From: Limnohabitans sp. Jir61
GTDB taxonomy: Bacteria > Pseudomonadota > Gammaproteobacteria > Burkholderiales > Burkholderiaceae_C
NCBI RefSeq assembly: GCF_003063545.1
Contig: NZ_NESD01000001.1
Coordinates: 496,001 to 560,000 of the forward strand
DNA: 64,000 nucleotides
Direction: 5' to 3'
Both the position numbers and the translations under genes were made by a program. The notes beneath the pieces are model-generated. The model worked only from the letters and a program-made list of their open reading frames with translations, was not told where the DNA came from and searched no databases. Of this stretch, positions 54,868 to 63,628 are shown piece after piece (position 1 is the stretch's first letter; every line of letters begins with the position of its first letter).

Positions 54868-54902
54868 AAAAAGCCTAAGTAGTTCGCTACTTAGGCTTTT
54901 TT
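54868..54902 (+). terminator. Terminator of the tRNA operon
   Basis: Perfect 15-bp stem AAAAAGCCTAAGTAG / CTACTTAGGCTTTTT with a TTCG tetraloop and T run, directly after tRNA-Asp. Confidence 0.96.
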
Positions 54903-55001
54903 CTTGTGTCTTTCAAATTTGAACTCACTTGATTAGCTTGTGCTTTAGCTGTTAAATGGAATTAAAAGTCCCTCTTATATTTTAAATAGTGAAAAGACGT
55001 G

Positions 55002-55137
55002 CATAATGCCCTTGCGCTGGTAATAAAACGCCAGCGCAATTCAGGTGATAGGTCAGTTTCGCGCGTTACGGCGTTACTTTTCGGTTTGTTGTGCTTTCGG
55101 GACCCCATCGCTTTTCTAATGTATTCAAGGAGTCCTC
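55002..55137 (+). promoter_or_regulatory. Probable promoter and long 5' leader of the RRM gene
   Basis: CATAAT (55002-55007) is a likely -10 box; no good -35 is seen. A start near 55013 would give a leader of about 125 bases, ending in AAGGAG before ATG 55138. Long leaders are usual in cold-shock mRNAs, where they act as temperature-sensing structures; that role is inferred. Confidence 0.4.
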
Positions 55138-55512
55138 ATGGGCAATAAACTTTACGTCGGCAATCTGCCATACACGGTTCGCGATGGCGACCTCGAGCAA
55201 TCTTTCGGTGAATTCGGTTCTGTTACCAGCGCCAAAGTCATGATGGAGCGCGACACAGGCCGCTCAAAAGGTTTCGGCTTCGTCGAAATGGGCAGCGATG
55301 CCGAAGCACAAGCTGCTATCGAAGGCATGAATGGTCAATCATTGGGTGGTCGTAGCATTACTGTGAACGAAGCACGCCCAATGGAGCCACGTCCTCCACG
55401 TTCAGGTGGCGGTGGCTACGGTGGTGGCGATCGCTCCGGCGGTGGCGGCTACGGCGGCGGCGACCGTTCAGGTGGTGGCGGCTACGGTGGTGGCGGTCGC
55501 GGCGGTTACTAA
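55138..55512 (+). CDS. Glycine-rich RNA-binding protein with one RRM domain
   Basis: 124 residues. Residues 3-80 are an RRM with RNP2 L-Y-V-G-N-L (5-10) and RNP1 K-G-F-G-F-V-E-M (44-51). Residues 89-121 are three perfect or near-perfect 11-residue repeats S-G-G-G-G-Y-G-G-G-D-R. The layout is that of cyanobacterial and plant glycine-rich RNA-binding proteins and of Burkholderiales homologues thought to act as RNA chaperones, often cold-induced. Sits alone between two terminators, with a long leader. Confidence 0.93.
   Translation: MGNKLYVGNLPYTVRDGDLEQSFGEFGSVTSAKVMMERDTGRSKGFGFVEMGSDAEAQAAIEGMNGQSLGGRSITVNEARPMEPRPPRSGGGGYGGGDRSGGGGYGGGDRSGGGGYGGGGRGGY
55402..55500 (+). repeat. Three tandem 33-bp repeats encoding the Gly-rich tail
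   Basis: Codes for S-G-G-G-G-Y-G-G-G-D-R twice and a last copy with G for D. The copies differ mostly at third codon positions, so the repeat is old or kept by selection at protein level; unit number could vary between strains by slippage. Confidence 0.85.
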
Positions 55513-55553
55513 GCCCTGCAGATCTTTTGACTCAGCCTTGCGCTGAGCCAAAC

Positions 55554-55590
55554 AAAAAGGCCTCGGAACTTTGGTTCCTAGGCCTTTTTT
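55554..55590 (+). terminator. Terminator after the RRM gene
   Basis: Stem AAAAAGGCCT-C-GGAAC / GTTCC-T-AGGCCTTTTT with one mismatch, loop TTTG, and a T run, 42 bases after the stop. Confidence 0.92.
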
Positions 55591-55635
55591 TCATACATCA
55601 GCGGTGCCCCACTGCTGTATTTGGATCAAGGGCGG

Positions 55636-56163
55636 TCAGCGGATTTCCACGACAGCCGATGGTTGATTCGACACATAGATGTCGAGGCAGTTATCCCGTT
55701 GGTCCGTGATCACCCAAGGGTGAGTTTGGAACGTGGGTTGTGTGTAGTTACCGTTAGGCGGAATGGCTTTGTAGAACACACGGCGACCGTTGTAATCCAA
55801 CCAGTACGAGCGAACTTCGTGGTTGGTACGGTTCACAAACTTCATGGATGTGTGAACATTACCTTGTACTGAGCGCAGACTGCGTTCGTCGCGGCAAGAG
55901 GTGTTGCTATCGTTGTGCTGGTCGTTGTCTTGACGGCCGTGGTGATCACGGCGACCGTGGTGTTCACGGTCATCTTTTCGGTCGCTGTATCGTTCGTTGT
56001 CAGAGCCGCGATCGTTACTGCGTTCGTTGCCGCGTTGCTGCAACTTTTCCACGCCTTGGTTGACGATTTGTTCGAGCGGGTTGGCCGCGTGGGCTGCACC
56101 AGACAAGGTCAGTGCAGCCATGAGGCCCAACGTGATCAGTGGGACTTTTGCTTTCAAGCTCAT
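55636..56163 (-). CDS. Secreted protein with a VHL beta-like domain
   Basis: 175 residues. Signal peptide ends near G-A-A-H-A-A (26). Residues 44-88 are a highly charged Arg/Asp/His/Asn linker. Residues 101-164 match the von Hippel-Lindau beta domain: F-V-N-R-T-N-H-E-V-R-S-Y-W-L-D-Y-N-G, then Y-K-A-I-P-P-N-G-N-Y, T-H-P-W-V-I-T-D and C-L-D-I-Y. In animals this fold binds hydroxylated substrates; bacterial members are uncharacterised envelope proteins. One Cys lies before the domain (90) and one at 159, so a disulfide is possible in the periplasm. Function unknown. Confidence 0.75.
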   Translation of the reverse strand: MSLKAKVPLITLGLMAALTLSGAAHAANPLEQIVNQGVEKLQQRGNERSNDRGSDNERYSDRKDDREHHGRRDHHGRQDNDQHNDSNTSCRDERSLRSVQGNVHTSMKFVNRTNHEVRSYWLDYNGRRVFYKAIPPNGNYTQPTFQTHPWVITDQRDNCLDIYVSNQPSAVVEIR

Positions 56164-56245
56164 TTGCTTTCTCTCTCAAGTTGTTAGAAAGAACGTAACG
56201 AGTAAAGAATTATTTAGGTTGACTAAATTTAATATCAATTAATAC

Positions 56246-56503
56246 TTAATGACTTTTTGTGGTGGGTCTTTGGTATTGATTGACCCAATCAATGCCTTGG
56301 GCCAAGGCGTAAATGGCAGCGTCATCGTGTGTGGCGAAGTGATCGGTGAACGACATGATGCGTGCGGTGCTGGCACTGCCTTGACCGCTGGCCACAGACA
56401 CTTGGGCTGTGAAGCGGCCGCAGGGCAGGGCGCGTGGGCTGGCGGCGATGCGGTATTTGCCATGCGTGATGGCGGGATGTTGTGTATGAATAACTGGAAT
56501 CAT
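56246..56503 (-). CDS. Small conserved-looking protein of unknown function
   Basis: 85 residues if started at Met 56503 (100 if at 56548). Contains K-Y-R-I-A-A-S-P-R-A-L-P-C-G-R-F-T-A-Q-V-S-V, R-I-M-S-F-T-D-H-F-A-T-H-D-D-A-A-I-Y-A-L-A-Q-G-I-D-W-V, a strand-strand-helix pattern resembling a small family in Burkholderiales that I cannot name. No signal peptide or anchor. On the minus strand, downstream of the EamA gene and upstream of the VHL-like gene. Function unknown. Confidence 0.5.
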   Translation of the reverse strand: MIPVIHTQHPAITHGKYRIAASPRALPCGRFTAQVSVASGQGSASTARIMSFTDHFATHDDAAIYALAQGIDWVNQYQRPTTKSH

Positions 56504-56588
56504 GAAAATCTTAAAAAATAGAACGACAAAACGCAGTGCTGTTTGCACCGGTTAGAAATACGCGTAGAAGTGGGAATTTACTTAAAAC

Positions 56589-56606
56589 GCCCCTTTGCTA
56601 AGGGGC
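56589..56606 (-). terminator. Hairpin downstream of the EamA gene (weak terminator)
   Basis: Stem GCCCCTT / AAGGGGC with four-base loop, followed on the minus strand by GTTTTA. Short T run, so only a candidate. Confidence 0.45.
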
Positions 56607-56691
56607 TGCACGCGCTTAGGTAGAGGTAGCGTGCTAGAAGTCGACTAAAGCGATCAAGTACTGTAACAGGCTTCGCTATGCTGTGACGCTT

Positions 56692-57585
56692 TTATTTTCG
56701 ACCGACCAAACCAGAAGCCAATGCCGTACCCGCCACGATGACCACGGCGCAGCCCATCATCCAATGGGTGACGACTTCGTCTAGGAAGATCACACCCAAT
56801 ACATTGGCGAAGACAGGGATCAAATAGGTAACAGTCATGGCGCGTGCAGGGCCTGTGCATGTCATCAAGCGGAAATACAGGACATAAGCCAAAGCCGTGC
56901 ATAGCAAGCCCGCGATTCCCAAAGCGGCCCATGCGTGTTGTGAAGGTGCTTCATCGGGCCACATGAGCCATGCAGGAATGGCTAGGCCAATACTTGCGCC
57001 CCACAAACTACCTGTGGTGGTCACGAGCGTAGGTACGTTGTGCAAATAGCGTTTGGTGAGACTGCCAGCAATGCCATAGCAAAACGTGGCAACCAAACAA
57101 GCCAGCACAGCCAATCCTGAGCCGCCTGCTTTGAATGAAATGCCACCCTCTACATCGCTGGCTAGCAAGACCACGCCTGTAAAACCAAGTGCCAACCCCA
57201 AAGCGCGTGCGGCAGTGAGTTTGTCACCCAACCAAGCCCAAGCGATGAGTGCGCCAAACAATGGGGTGGTGGCATTCAAGATGGACGACAGGCCTGTGCT
57301 GATGTGCATCAATGCATAGGCGTAGCATGCGAAGGGGATGCCTGAATTAAGCAAGCCCGAAGACAAAACAGGGCGCCAATGCGCGTGCAAGACAGGAATT
57401 TGATGGCGCCATAACAAAATAGGTGTGAGCATGAGGGCGGCAAGGGTGACCCGTACCCAAGCGGTTGGAAAAGGGCCAAAAGCATGGGCACCTTCGCGCA
57501 TGAACAAAAACGAAGAGCCCCACAGCAACGCCAACAGCACAAACTCAGGCACCCATTCGCGCCAATGCAGATGATGCTCGGTCAT
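56692..57585 (-). CDS. EamA family (DMT) transporter
   Basis: 297-residue inner-membrane protein with about ten hydrophobic segments and two EamA repeats (5-140 and 160-295). Features: L-L-W-G-S-S-F-L-F-M-R-E near residue 20, and A-L-I-A-W-A-W-L-G-D-K-L near 115 (the E-x-L-type helix end of each repeat). Family members export amino acids, sugars or metabolites; the substrate cannot be told. Its start overlaps the ogt stop by four bases, so the two genes are coupled. Confidence 0.9.
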   Translation of the reverse strand: MTEHHLHWREWVPEFVLLALLWGSSFLFMREGAHAFGPFPTAWVRVTLAALMLTPILLWRHQIPVLHAHWRPVLSSGLLNSGIPFACYAYALMHISTGLSSILNATTPLFGALIAWAWLGDKLTAARALGLALGFTGVVLLASDVEGGISFKAGGSGLAVLACLVATFCYGIAGSLTKRYLHNVPTLVTTTGSLWGASIGLAIPAWLMWPDEAPSQHAWAALGIAGLLCTALAYVLYFRLMTCTGPARAMTVTYLIPVFANVLGVIFLDEVVTHWMMGCAVVIVAGTALASGLVGRK

Positions 57586-58088
57586 GCGTGCGTGGCCTCG
57601 TGTGCAAGCAAGTGTTGTTTACGGTCTACGCCACCTGCAAAGCCCGTGAGTGAGCCGTTCGCGCCCAACACACGGTGGCACGGCACGATGATGGTGTGTG
57701 GGTTTTGCCCGATGGCTGCTCCTACCGCACGCACAGCTTTTGGGTTGCCAATGTCGCGTGCGATGTCAGCATAGGTGCTGATACGTCCATAGGGAATACG
57801 CTGCAAGGCTTGCCACACGGCACGCTGAAACGGTGTGCCCCAAGCGGGCTGCACTGGCAGATCGAAGTTGTGGCGTTGGCCTGAAAAGTAGTCTTGCAAT
57901 TGCTGGGCTGCGGCCAGCAAGGTGGGGTGTGCCTCATCGGTCGTCCACTGGCTGCTGTCGGGCATATGTCGTTGACCTTGTACAAACCACACCCCTGCCA
58001 AGCCTTGCTCGGTGGCGGCTAACAGCACATCGCCTAAGGGCGAGGTGGTGTGGCTTTGGACAATGCGACGGAGGGGTGTAGCTGGCAC
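57582..58088 (-). CDS. ogt: Methylated-DNA--protein-cysteine methyltransferase
   Basis: 168-residue DNA repair protein that moves alkyl groups from O6-alkylguanine to its own Cys. Active site P-C-H-R-V-L-G near residue 131, the DNA-binding helix-turn-helix with R-A-V-G-A-A-I-G-Q-N-P, and G-S-L-T-G-F-A-G-G after it. No Ada N-terminal domain, so a plain Ogt type. Translated together with the EamA transporter. Confidence 0.92.
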   Translation of the reverse strand: MPATPLRRIVQSHTTSPLGDVLLAATEQGLAGVWFVQGQRHMPDSSQWTTDEAHPTLLAAAQQLQDYFSGQRHNFDLPVQPAWGTPFQRAVWQALQRIPYGRISTYADIARDIGNPKAVRAVGAAIGQNPHTIIVPCHRVLGANGSLTGFAGGVDRKQHLLAHEATHA

Positions 58089-58170
58089 GAGAAGGTGTTT
58101 TAGAGGCTGGTGTTAGATCATCATAATGGGCTAAAGAAAGCGGAGTTGGGCTCTCTACAATCTGATCACT

Positions 58171-59571
58171 ATGCAAGTAAACGCCTCTATCTTCAAAGCC
58201 TACGACATCCGCGGTGTCGTGCCCTCCACCCTCAATGTCGAAGTCGCCGAAGCCCTGGGCAAAGCATTTGGCACACATGCCGCTGCATGTGGCGAAACCA
58301 CCGTCGCCGTGGGCCGAGATGGCCGCCTGAGCGGCCCTTCGCTGGTTGAAGCGCTGATGCGTGGTTTGGTCGCCGCAGGCGTGCAGGTGATTGATGTGGG
58401 CGCGGTGACGACCCCCATGCTGTACTTTGCAGCCAGCACGCTGTGCAAGAGCGGCATTCAAGTCACTGGCAGCCACAACCCCAAGGACTACAACGGTTTC
58501 AAAATGGTCCTCGGTGGCCGCGCCATTTACGGTGATGAAATTCAAGGTTTGCGCGAGATCATGCAAGCCGAGAGCTGGACGCTCAAAGCCGGCGGCAGCA
58601 TCCAACATGTGGATGTGACTGCCGATTACGTGGCCCGCATCGTGGGCGATGTGCGCCTGAGCCGACCCATGAAAGTGGTGGTCGATTGCGGTAACGGCAT
58701 TGCCGGTGCGACAGCGCCTGGCATCTTCCGCGCCTTGGGCTGCGAAGTGATTGAGCTGTTCAGCGAAGTGGATGGCAACTTCCCCAACCACCACCCAGAC
58801 CCCAGCAAGCCCGAGAACTTGAAAGACGTCATCGCGGCGTTGAAGACCACAGGTGCTGAATTGGGCTTGGCGTTTGATGGCGATGGCGACCGCTTAGGCA
58901 TCGTCACGAAAGACGGCGAAACCATTTACCCAGACCGTCAAATGACGCTGTTTGCGCAAGACGTGCTTTCGCGCGTGCCAGGCGGTGCGATTGTGTTTGA
59001 TGTGAAGTGCTCGCAGCGTTTGGCTCCAGCCATTCGCGAAGCCGGCGGCCAAGCCTTGATGTTCAAAACCGGCCACTCGCTGATCAAAGCCAAGATGAAA
59101 GAAGTCGACTCACCTTTGGGTGGCGAGATGAGCGGCCACATCTTCTTCAAAGAGCGTTGGTTTGGTTTCGACGATGGCACCTATGCGGGTTGCCGTTTGC
59201 TCGAAATCGTGAGTCGCAGCCCCGATGCCAATGCGGTACTCAACGCCTTGCCCACCAGCTTCTCCACGCCTGAATTGAACGTAGGCTGTGCCGAAGGCGA
59301 GCCACACCGTTTGAGCGCTGAGTTGCAACACATCGTGTCTAGCGAAGCCTTGCCTTCGCCCGAGTTCAAGCCAGAAGCTTGTGTGATTGATGGCTTGCGC
59401 ATTGACTGGGCCGATGGCTTTGGTTTGATTCGTGCGTCTAACACCACACCTGTTTTGGTACTGCGCTTTGAAGGTCAAACCCAAGCAGCGCTGGACCGCA
59501 TTGAGCACGACATGCTGGCGCTACTGCGTCGCGTCAAGCCCGATGCGAAGTTTCAAGAGGCGGCGCATTGA
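58171..59571 (+). CDS. Phosphomannomutase/phosphoglucomutase
   Basis: 466-residue alpha-D-phosphohexomutase (AlgC type) acting on mannose and glucose phosphates for lipopolysaccharide and exopolysaccharide. Four domains: phosphoserine loop V-T-G-S-H-N-P-K-D-Y-N-G near residue 98, metal loop D-G-D-G-D-R-L-G near 234, sugar-binding G-G-E-M-S-G-H near 315, and phosphate-binding loop with R-A-S-N-T-T-P near 415. Overlaps waaC by four bases, so sugar supply and core lipopolysaccharide assembly are linked. Confidence 0.93.
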   Translation: MQVNASIFKAYDIRGVVPSTLNVEVAEALGKAFGTHAAACGETTVAVGRDGRLSGPSLVEALMRGLVAAGVQVIDVGAVTTPMLYFAASTLCKSGIQVTGSHNPKDYNGFKMVLGGRAIYGDEIQGLREIMQAESWTLKAGGSIQHVDVTADYVARIVGDVRLSRPMKVVVDCGNGIAGATAPGIFRALGCEVIELFSEVDGNFPNHHPDPSKPENLKDVIAALKTTGAELGLAFDGDGDRLGIVTKDGETIYPDRQMTLFAQDVLSRVPGGAIVFDVKCSQRLAPAIREAGGQALMFKTGHSLIKAKMKEVDSPLGGEMSGHIFFKERWFGFDDGTYAGCRLLEIVSRSPDANAVLNALPTSFSTPELNVGCAEGEPHRLSAELQHIVSSEALPSPEFKPEACVIDGLRIDWADGFGLIRASNTTPVLVLRFEGQTQAALDRIEHDMLALLRRVKPDAKFQEAAH

Positions 59572-60587
59572 GCTTCGCCTTGCATGACCGGCAAGCACCT
59601 TTGAAGGTGCTGATCGTCAAGCTCTCGTCACTGGGTGACGTGGTGCACACCATGCCCGCGGTGATGGACATTCAAGCTGCGTTTCCCAATGCTCAGATTG
59701 ACTGGGTGGTGGAACGTGGTTTTGCACCTTTGGCCGCACGATGTGCGGCGGTGCATCGTGTGATTCCCTGTGACCTGCGCCGCTGGCGCAAAGCTTTTTT
59801 GAAAGCGAACACCCGCGCCCAAACACGTGCCGAGTGGCAAGCCTTCAAAGCCGATTTGCAGCAAGATGCGTATGACGTCATCCTCGATTTACAAGGCCTG
59901 ACCAAGTCAGCCTTGGTGGCATGGCTGGCGCGCAAAGCTAAAGGCGGCAAGCGTTATGCCTTGGCCAACCGCACCGATGGTTCAGGTTACGAACGCCCCA
60001 CACGTTGGGTGGCTGATGTGGCTGTGCCCATCACGCCGCACATCCATGCGGTGGAACGTGGCCGCGTGCTCTGCGCCAAAGCCTTGGGCTACGACGTGCC
60101 CGCGCATGTGAACTATGGCTTGGGTCAAGCGGCAATGCAGCGCAAGCCTTTGGTGGCTTTGGTGCACGGCACCTCGCGTGCCGACAAAGAATGGCCCTTG
60201 TCGCATTGGCATGACCTAGGTTTGCGTTTGAAACAACAAGGCTTTGATGTGGCACTGCCCCATGGCAACGAAGCTGAACGCCTGCGCAGCGAAGCCATGG
60301 CCGAGATGCTGCCGGGCGCGGTGGTGTGGCCCCGCTTGTCGCTGGACCAGCTCACCACCGAGATGGCGCAATGCACGGGTGTGATCGGGGTAGACAGCGG
60401 CTTGAGCCATATTGCTGTGGCGCTGGATTTGCCTCATGTTCAGATTTACAACTTCGACACCGCATGGCGCACCGGCCCTGAAGGTTTGACACGTCAACGC
60501 AGCGTGGTTGATTGCCCCACGCCTAGCGTGGATGCCGTGTGGGATGCGTGGCAAGCGTGCTTGCACGCCGAGGGCTCAGTACCGTGA
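59568..60587 (+). CDS. waaC: Lipopolysaccharide heptosyltransferase I
   Basis: 339-residue GT9 glycosyltransferase that adds the first heptose to Kdo of the inner core. Seen: V-L-I-V-K-L-S-S-L-G-D-V-V-H-T-M-P near residue 13 (the Kdo-binding N-terminus), H-G-T-S-R-A-D-K-E-W-P near 200 and G-V-D-S-G-L-S-H-I-A near 268 (ADP-heptose site). The start is a TTG that overlaps the stop of the mutase (TTGA). Followed by waaA with a one-base overlap. Confidence 0.93.
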   Translation: MSFALHDRQAPLKVLIVKLSSLGDVVHTMPAVMDIQAAFPNAQIDWVVERGFAPLAARCAAVHRVIPCDLRRWRKAFLKANTRAQTRAEWQAFKADLQQDAYDVILDLQGLTKSALVAWLARKAKGGKRYALANRTDGSGYERPTRWVADVAVPITPHIHAVERGRVLCAKALGYDVPAHVNYGLGQAAMQRKPLVALVHGTSRADKEWPLSHWHDLGLRLKQQGFDVALPHGNEAERLRSEAMAEMLPGAVVWPRLSLDQLTTEMAQCTGVIGVDSGLSHIAVALDLPHVQIYNFDTAWRTGPEGLTRQRSVVDCPTPSVDAVWDAWQACLHAEGSVP

Positions 60588-61885
60588 TGCTGCCAATTTA
60601 CAGCGCGGTCATGTGGGCCCTGCAAACTTTGTTGCGTCGCAAGCTGCAACGCCGTGGGCGTGAAGAGGCAGGCTATTTGCAGGCCATTGACGAACGTTTT
60701 GGACATTACACACAAGCCCCCACTGAGGGTGGCTACGTGTGGGTTCATGCCGTGTCTTTGGGCGAAACACGCGCTGCTGCCGTGCTGCTGCAAGCCTTGC
60801 GTGCGGCGCACCCAGGCATTCGCATCTTGCTCACCCACGGCACAGCCACAGGACGTGCGCAAGGTGTGAGCTTTTTGCAAGAAGGCGATGTGCAAGTGTG
60901 GCAACCGTGGGATACCCCCGCCGCTGTACAACGTTTTTTGACGCAGTTCAAACCACGTGTCGGCATCATCCTAGAAACCGAGCTGTGGCCCAACTGGGTG
61001 GCGCAATGCAACAAGGCTCACGTGCCGTTGGTGCTAGTGAATGCACGCATGAGCGAGAAAAGCATGCACCAAGCGCAACGCTTGTCGTGGTTGTCACGCC
61101 CCGCGTACCAAGGCTTGTCGGCTGTGCTTGCGCAAACGCAGGCAGATGCCGAGCGCTTGCAAAACTTGGGCGCCAAGGTCGATGCGGTGTTGGGTAATTT
61201 GAAGTTTGATGCAAAGCCGGATGCCACACAGTTGGCAACCGCTTTGGTGTGGAAGCAAAAACTCAAGCGTCCCGTGGTGCTCTTCACCAGTTCTCGCGAG
61301 GGCGAAGAGGAGATGTGGCTGGATACGTTGCAGGCCTTGAAAGATGTGCCCTTAGATGCTCATGACCATATCAATGCCGTGCATTGGATGGTTGTGCCAC
61401 GTCACCCGCAGCGTTTTGAAGAAGTCGCTGCATTGATCGAGCAACGCGGCTGGCACGTGTCGCGTCGCAGCGAATGGCGCGATGGTCCAGAGTTGGATCA
61501 TCAAGACGATGTCGACACCATTTGGTTAGGCGACTCACTGGGCGAAATGGCTTTGTATTACGGCTTGTCAGATGCCGCTTTGCTGGGCGGCAGCTTTGCG
61601 CCATTGGGGGGGCAAAACTTGATTGAGTCCACAGCATGCGGCTGTCCCATCATCATGGGCCCCCATACTTTTAACTTTGCAGAGGCAGCCCTGTTGGCCG
61701 AAGAGGCCGGTGCGGCCTTGCGCGTCGAAAGCATGGCACAAGCGGTGACGACGGCCCTGCAAATGGTGAGTTCTGGCCCAGATGAGAATGCACACGTCCA
61801 AGGGTGCTTGGCGTTTTCACAAGCGCACCGAGGGGCAGCTCAGCGCACGGTTCAAGCGCTGCTCCCCTTTTTGAAAACCCATTAA
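60587..61885 (+). CDS. waaA: 3-deoxy-D-manno-octulosonic acid transferase
   Basis: 432-residue inner-membrane GT30 enzyme that joins Kdo to lipid A precursor. Single N-terminal membrane segment (1-18), W-V-H-A-V-S-L-G-E-T-R-A near 46, E-T-E-L-W-P-N near 128 and G-G-S-F-A-P-L-G-G-Q-N-L-I-E near 335 are all family marks. ATG 60587 overlaps the waaC stop (TGATG). The stop overlaps the convergent tolC stop by three bases, and no terminator is seen between them. Confidence 0.94.
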   Translation: MLPIYSAVMWALQTLLRRKLQRRGREEAGYLQAIDERFGHYTQAPTEGGYVWVHAVSLGETRAAAVLLQALRAAHPGIRILLTHGTATGRAQGVSFLQEGDVQVWQPWDTPAAVQRFLTQFKPRVGIILETELWPNWVAQCNKAHVPLVLVNARMSEKSMHQAQRLSWLSRPAYQGLSAVLAQTQADAERLQNLGAKVDAVLGNLKFDAKPDATQLATALVWKQKLKRPVVLFTSSREGEEEMWLDTLQALKDVPLDAHDHINAVHWMVVPRHPQRFEEVAALIEQRGWHVSRRSEWRDGPELDHQDDVDTIWLGDSLGEMALYYGLSDAALLGGSFAPLGGQNLIESTACGCPIIMGPHTFNFAEAALLAEEAGAALRVESMAQAVTTALQMVSSGPDENAHVQGCLAFSQAHRGAAQRTVQALLPFLKTH

Positions 61886-63261
61886 GGTGCGAGCAAGTCG
61901 TTGATCGGCTGCAAGTCAGCAGGTGTCAACGTGCCAGCGGCTTGGCGCAGTTTCAAGTTAGTCACCAACACGTCGTAACGCGCTTTGGCCAAATCACGCT
62001 TGGTTTGGTAGAGCTGGCTTTGCGAGTTCAGCACATCGATGTTGATGTTCACGCCCACCGAATAACCGAGCTTGTTCGCATCCAAGGCGCTTTGGCTAGA
62101 AGCCTCTGCCGCTTCATACGCTTTGACTTGGCTCAGGCCAGCAACCAAACCGAAATAAGCGGTGCGTGTGGCTTGCGCTGTCGCACGGCGTGCATTTTCG
62201 TAATCCGAGCGGGCCTTGTCTTCCAAGGCCACGGTTTCTTTTACGCGGTACATGGTGCTGAAGCCGGCGAAGATGGGCATGTTAAGAACGATCGCTGCCG
62301 AGGGGTTGTAGATATGCGATGGAATCGCACTTGTGGCGCTTCCGTCAACATTTCGTACACCAGAGTATGAGAGTTGAGCATCAATAGTTGGTTTGTGACC
62401 TGCTGTAGCTTTGTTCACTTCAAGTGAAGCAATTTCTAATCCGAGTTGCGCTTGACGAACTGCAGGGCTACTCGTTTCAGAAAGGCTTACCCACGCACTG
62501 ACGTCCTCTGAGGGCGGCGCAATTAGTTTTGTGTTGTTGGCTAAGCGATTTGGTTTTGCGTTCGTCAAACCTACGGCGAGGTCAAGAGCGAGTCGCTTGA
62601 TGCGCAAATCGTTTTCGCCTGCAATTTCTTGGGCGTTTGCGAGATCAAAGCGTGCCTGTGCATCACGCACACCAGTGATGGTGGCTGTGCCAACTTCAAA
62701 GTTACGTTGGGCTGAAGCGAGTTGCTCTCCCACTGCTCTCTTTTGAGCTTGAACTAGGGCCAAACTTTCTTCGCCAATTAACACATCAAAGTAGGCTTGT
62801 GTGACTCGAACGAGCAAGTCTTGCTCTGCAGCTTCGTATTGAGCAGCTGCTTGTTGCAGTAGATGACCGCCTTGACGGTAAGCAGCCCACGCAGCTGGGC
62901 GGTAAATAGGTTGACTGAGAGTAATTGCGCCAGAGCCTGTGCCATAAATACGCTGTGTTGCAAGTTGTGAGCCTGTGAGGCCTGCTGCCGAAGCCGCTGC
63001 GACGTTATCTACGCGATAGTCAAAATTTGTCCGCGTCGCACTCGCCGACAACGCAATGTTGGGCAAGATGCCGCCTAGCGTTTGGTTGGCCTTAGCCAAG
63101 TTCGCTTCAAACTGCGCCTTGGCTGAAATAAAACCTGCGTCATAGCCACGCGCTGCGTCAAACATCTCCACCAAGCTTTGGGCCTTTGCACTGGATGCAA
63201 AAGCCAAAACCATTGCAGCGGTGAGGGGGAGGGTGCGAAACACAGTGCGAGAGAGAGACAT
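61882..63261 (-). CDS. tolC: TolC family outer membrane efflux protein
   Basis: 459-residue outer-membrane channel for type I secretion and multidrug efflux. Signal peptide ends near S-S-A-K-A-Q (28). Two OEP repeats (about 40-230 and 250-440) are visible, with A-R-G-Y-D-A-G-F near 36, L-V-R-V-T-Q-A-Y-F-D-V-L near 150 and G-Y-S-V-G-V-N-I-N-I-D-V-L-N near 400. Hand counts give 43% GC in sample lines near 62341-62580 against about 52% nearer the ends, perhaps from recombination. Forms a set with the rhodanese and pcm upstream. Confidence 0.92.
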   Translation of the reverse strand: MSLSRTVFRTLPLTAAMVLAFASSAKAQSLVEMFDAARGYDAGFISAKAQFEANLAKANQTLGGILPNIALSASATRTNFDYRVDNVAAASAAGLTGSQLATQRIYGTGSGAITLSQPIYRPAAWAAYRQGGHLLQQAAAQYEAAEQDLLVRVTQAYFDVLIGEESLALVQAQKRAVGEQLASAQRNFEVGTATITGVRDAQARFDLANAQEIAGENDLRIKRLALDLAVGLTNAKPNRLANNTKLIAPPSEDVSAWVSLSETSSPAVRQAQLGLEIASLEVNKATAGHKPTIDAQLSYSGVRNVDGSATSAIPSHIYNPSAAIVLNMPIFAGFSTMYRVKETVALEDKARSDYENARRATAQATRTAYFGLVAGLSQVKAYEAAEASSQSALDANKLGYSVGVNINIDVLNSQSQLYQTKRDLAKARYDVLVTNLKLRQAAGTLTPADLQPINDLLAP

Positions 63262-63277
63262 TCAGTTCTTTCAAAAA

Positions 63278-63619
63278 TCAATATGTGGGCACAGAGGCAT
63301 CCACTTGCGACGACCAAGCGTTGATGCCGCCCGCGATGTTGGCCACATGGCTAAAACCTTGCTGTACCAAAAATGCGGCCACTTGCATGCTGCGACCACC
63401 GTGGTGGCACAACACAGCAATCGGTTGATCACGGTCGAGCTCAGTGATGCGAGGTGGAATGGTATGCATGGGAATCTTCACCAGCTCAAACCCTTGTGCG
63501 GTCACGCAGGCGGTTTGCACTTCCCAGGCTTCACGCACATCCAGCACCACGGTTGTGCCGTTGGGTGCTTGCGATGCGATCCAGTCTTGCAACTGAGCGG
63601 GTTGGACTTGGTCAATCAT
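63278..63619 (-). CDS. Rhodanese-like domain protein
   Basis: 113-residue single rhodanese domain. Catalytic loop C-H-H-G-G-R-S (Cys near residue 71) is intact, and D-V-R-E-A-W-E near 27 and A-G-G-I-N-A-W near 96 are family marks. GlpE-like; moves sulfane sulfur in the cytosol. Lies 16 bases before tolC and nine after pcm, all on the minus strand. Confidence 0.92.
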   Translation of the reverse strand: MIDQVQPAQLQDWIASQAPNGTTVVLDVREAWEVQTACVTAQGFELVKIPMHTIPPRITELDRDQPIAVLCHHGGRSMQVAAFLVQQGFSHVANIAGGINAWSSQVDASVPTY

Positions 63620-63628
63620 GCCGCGCTT

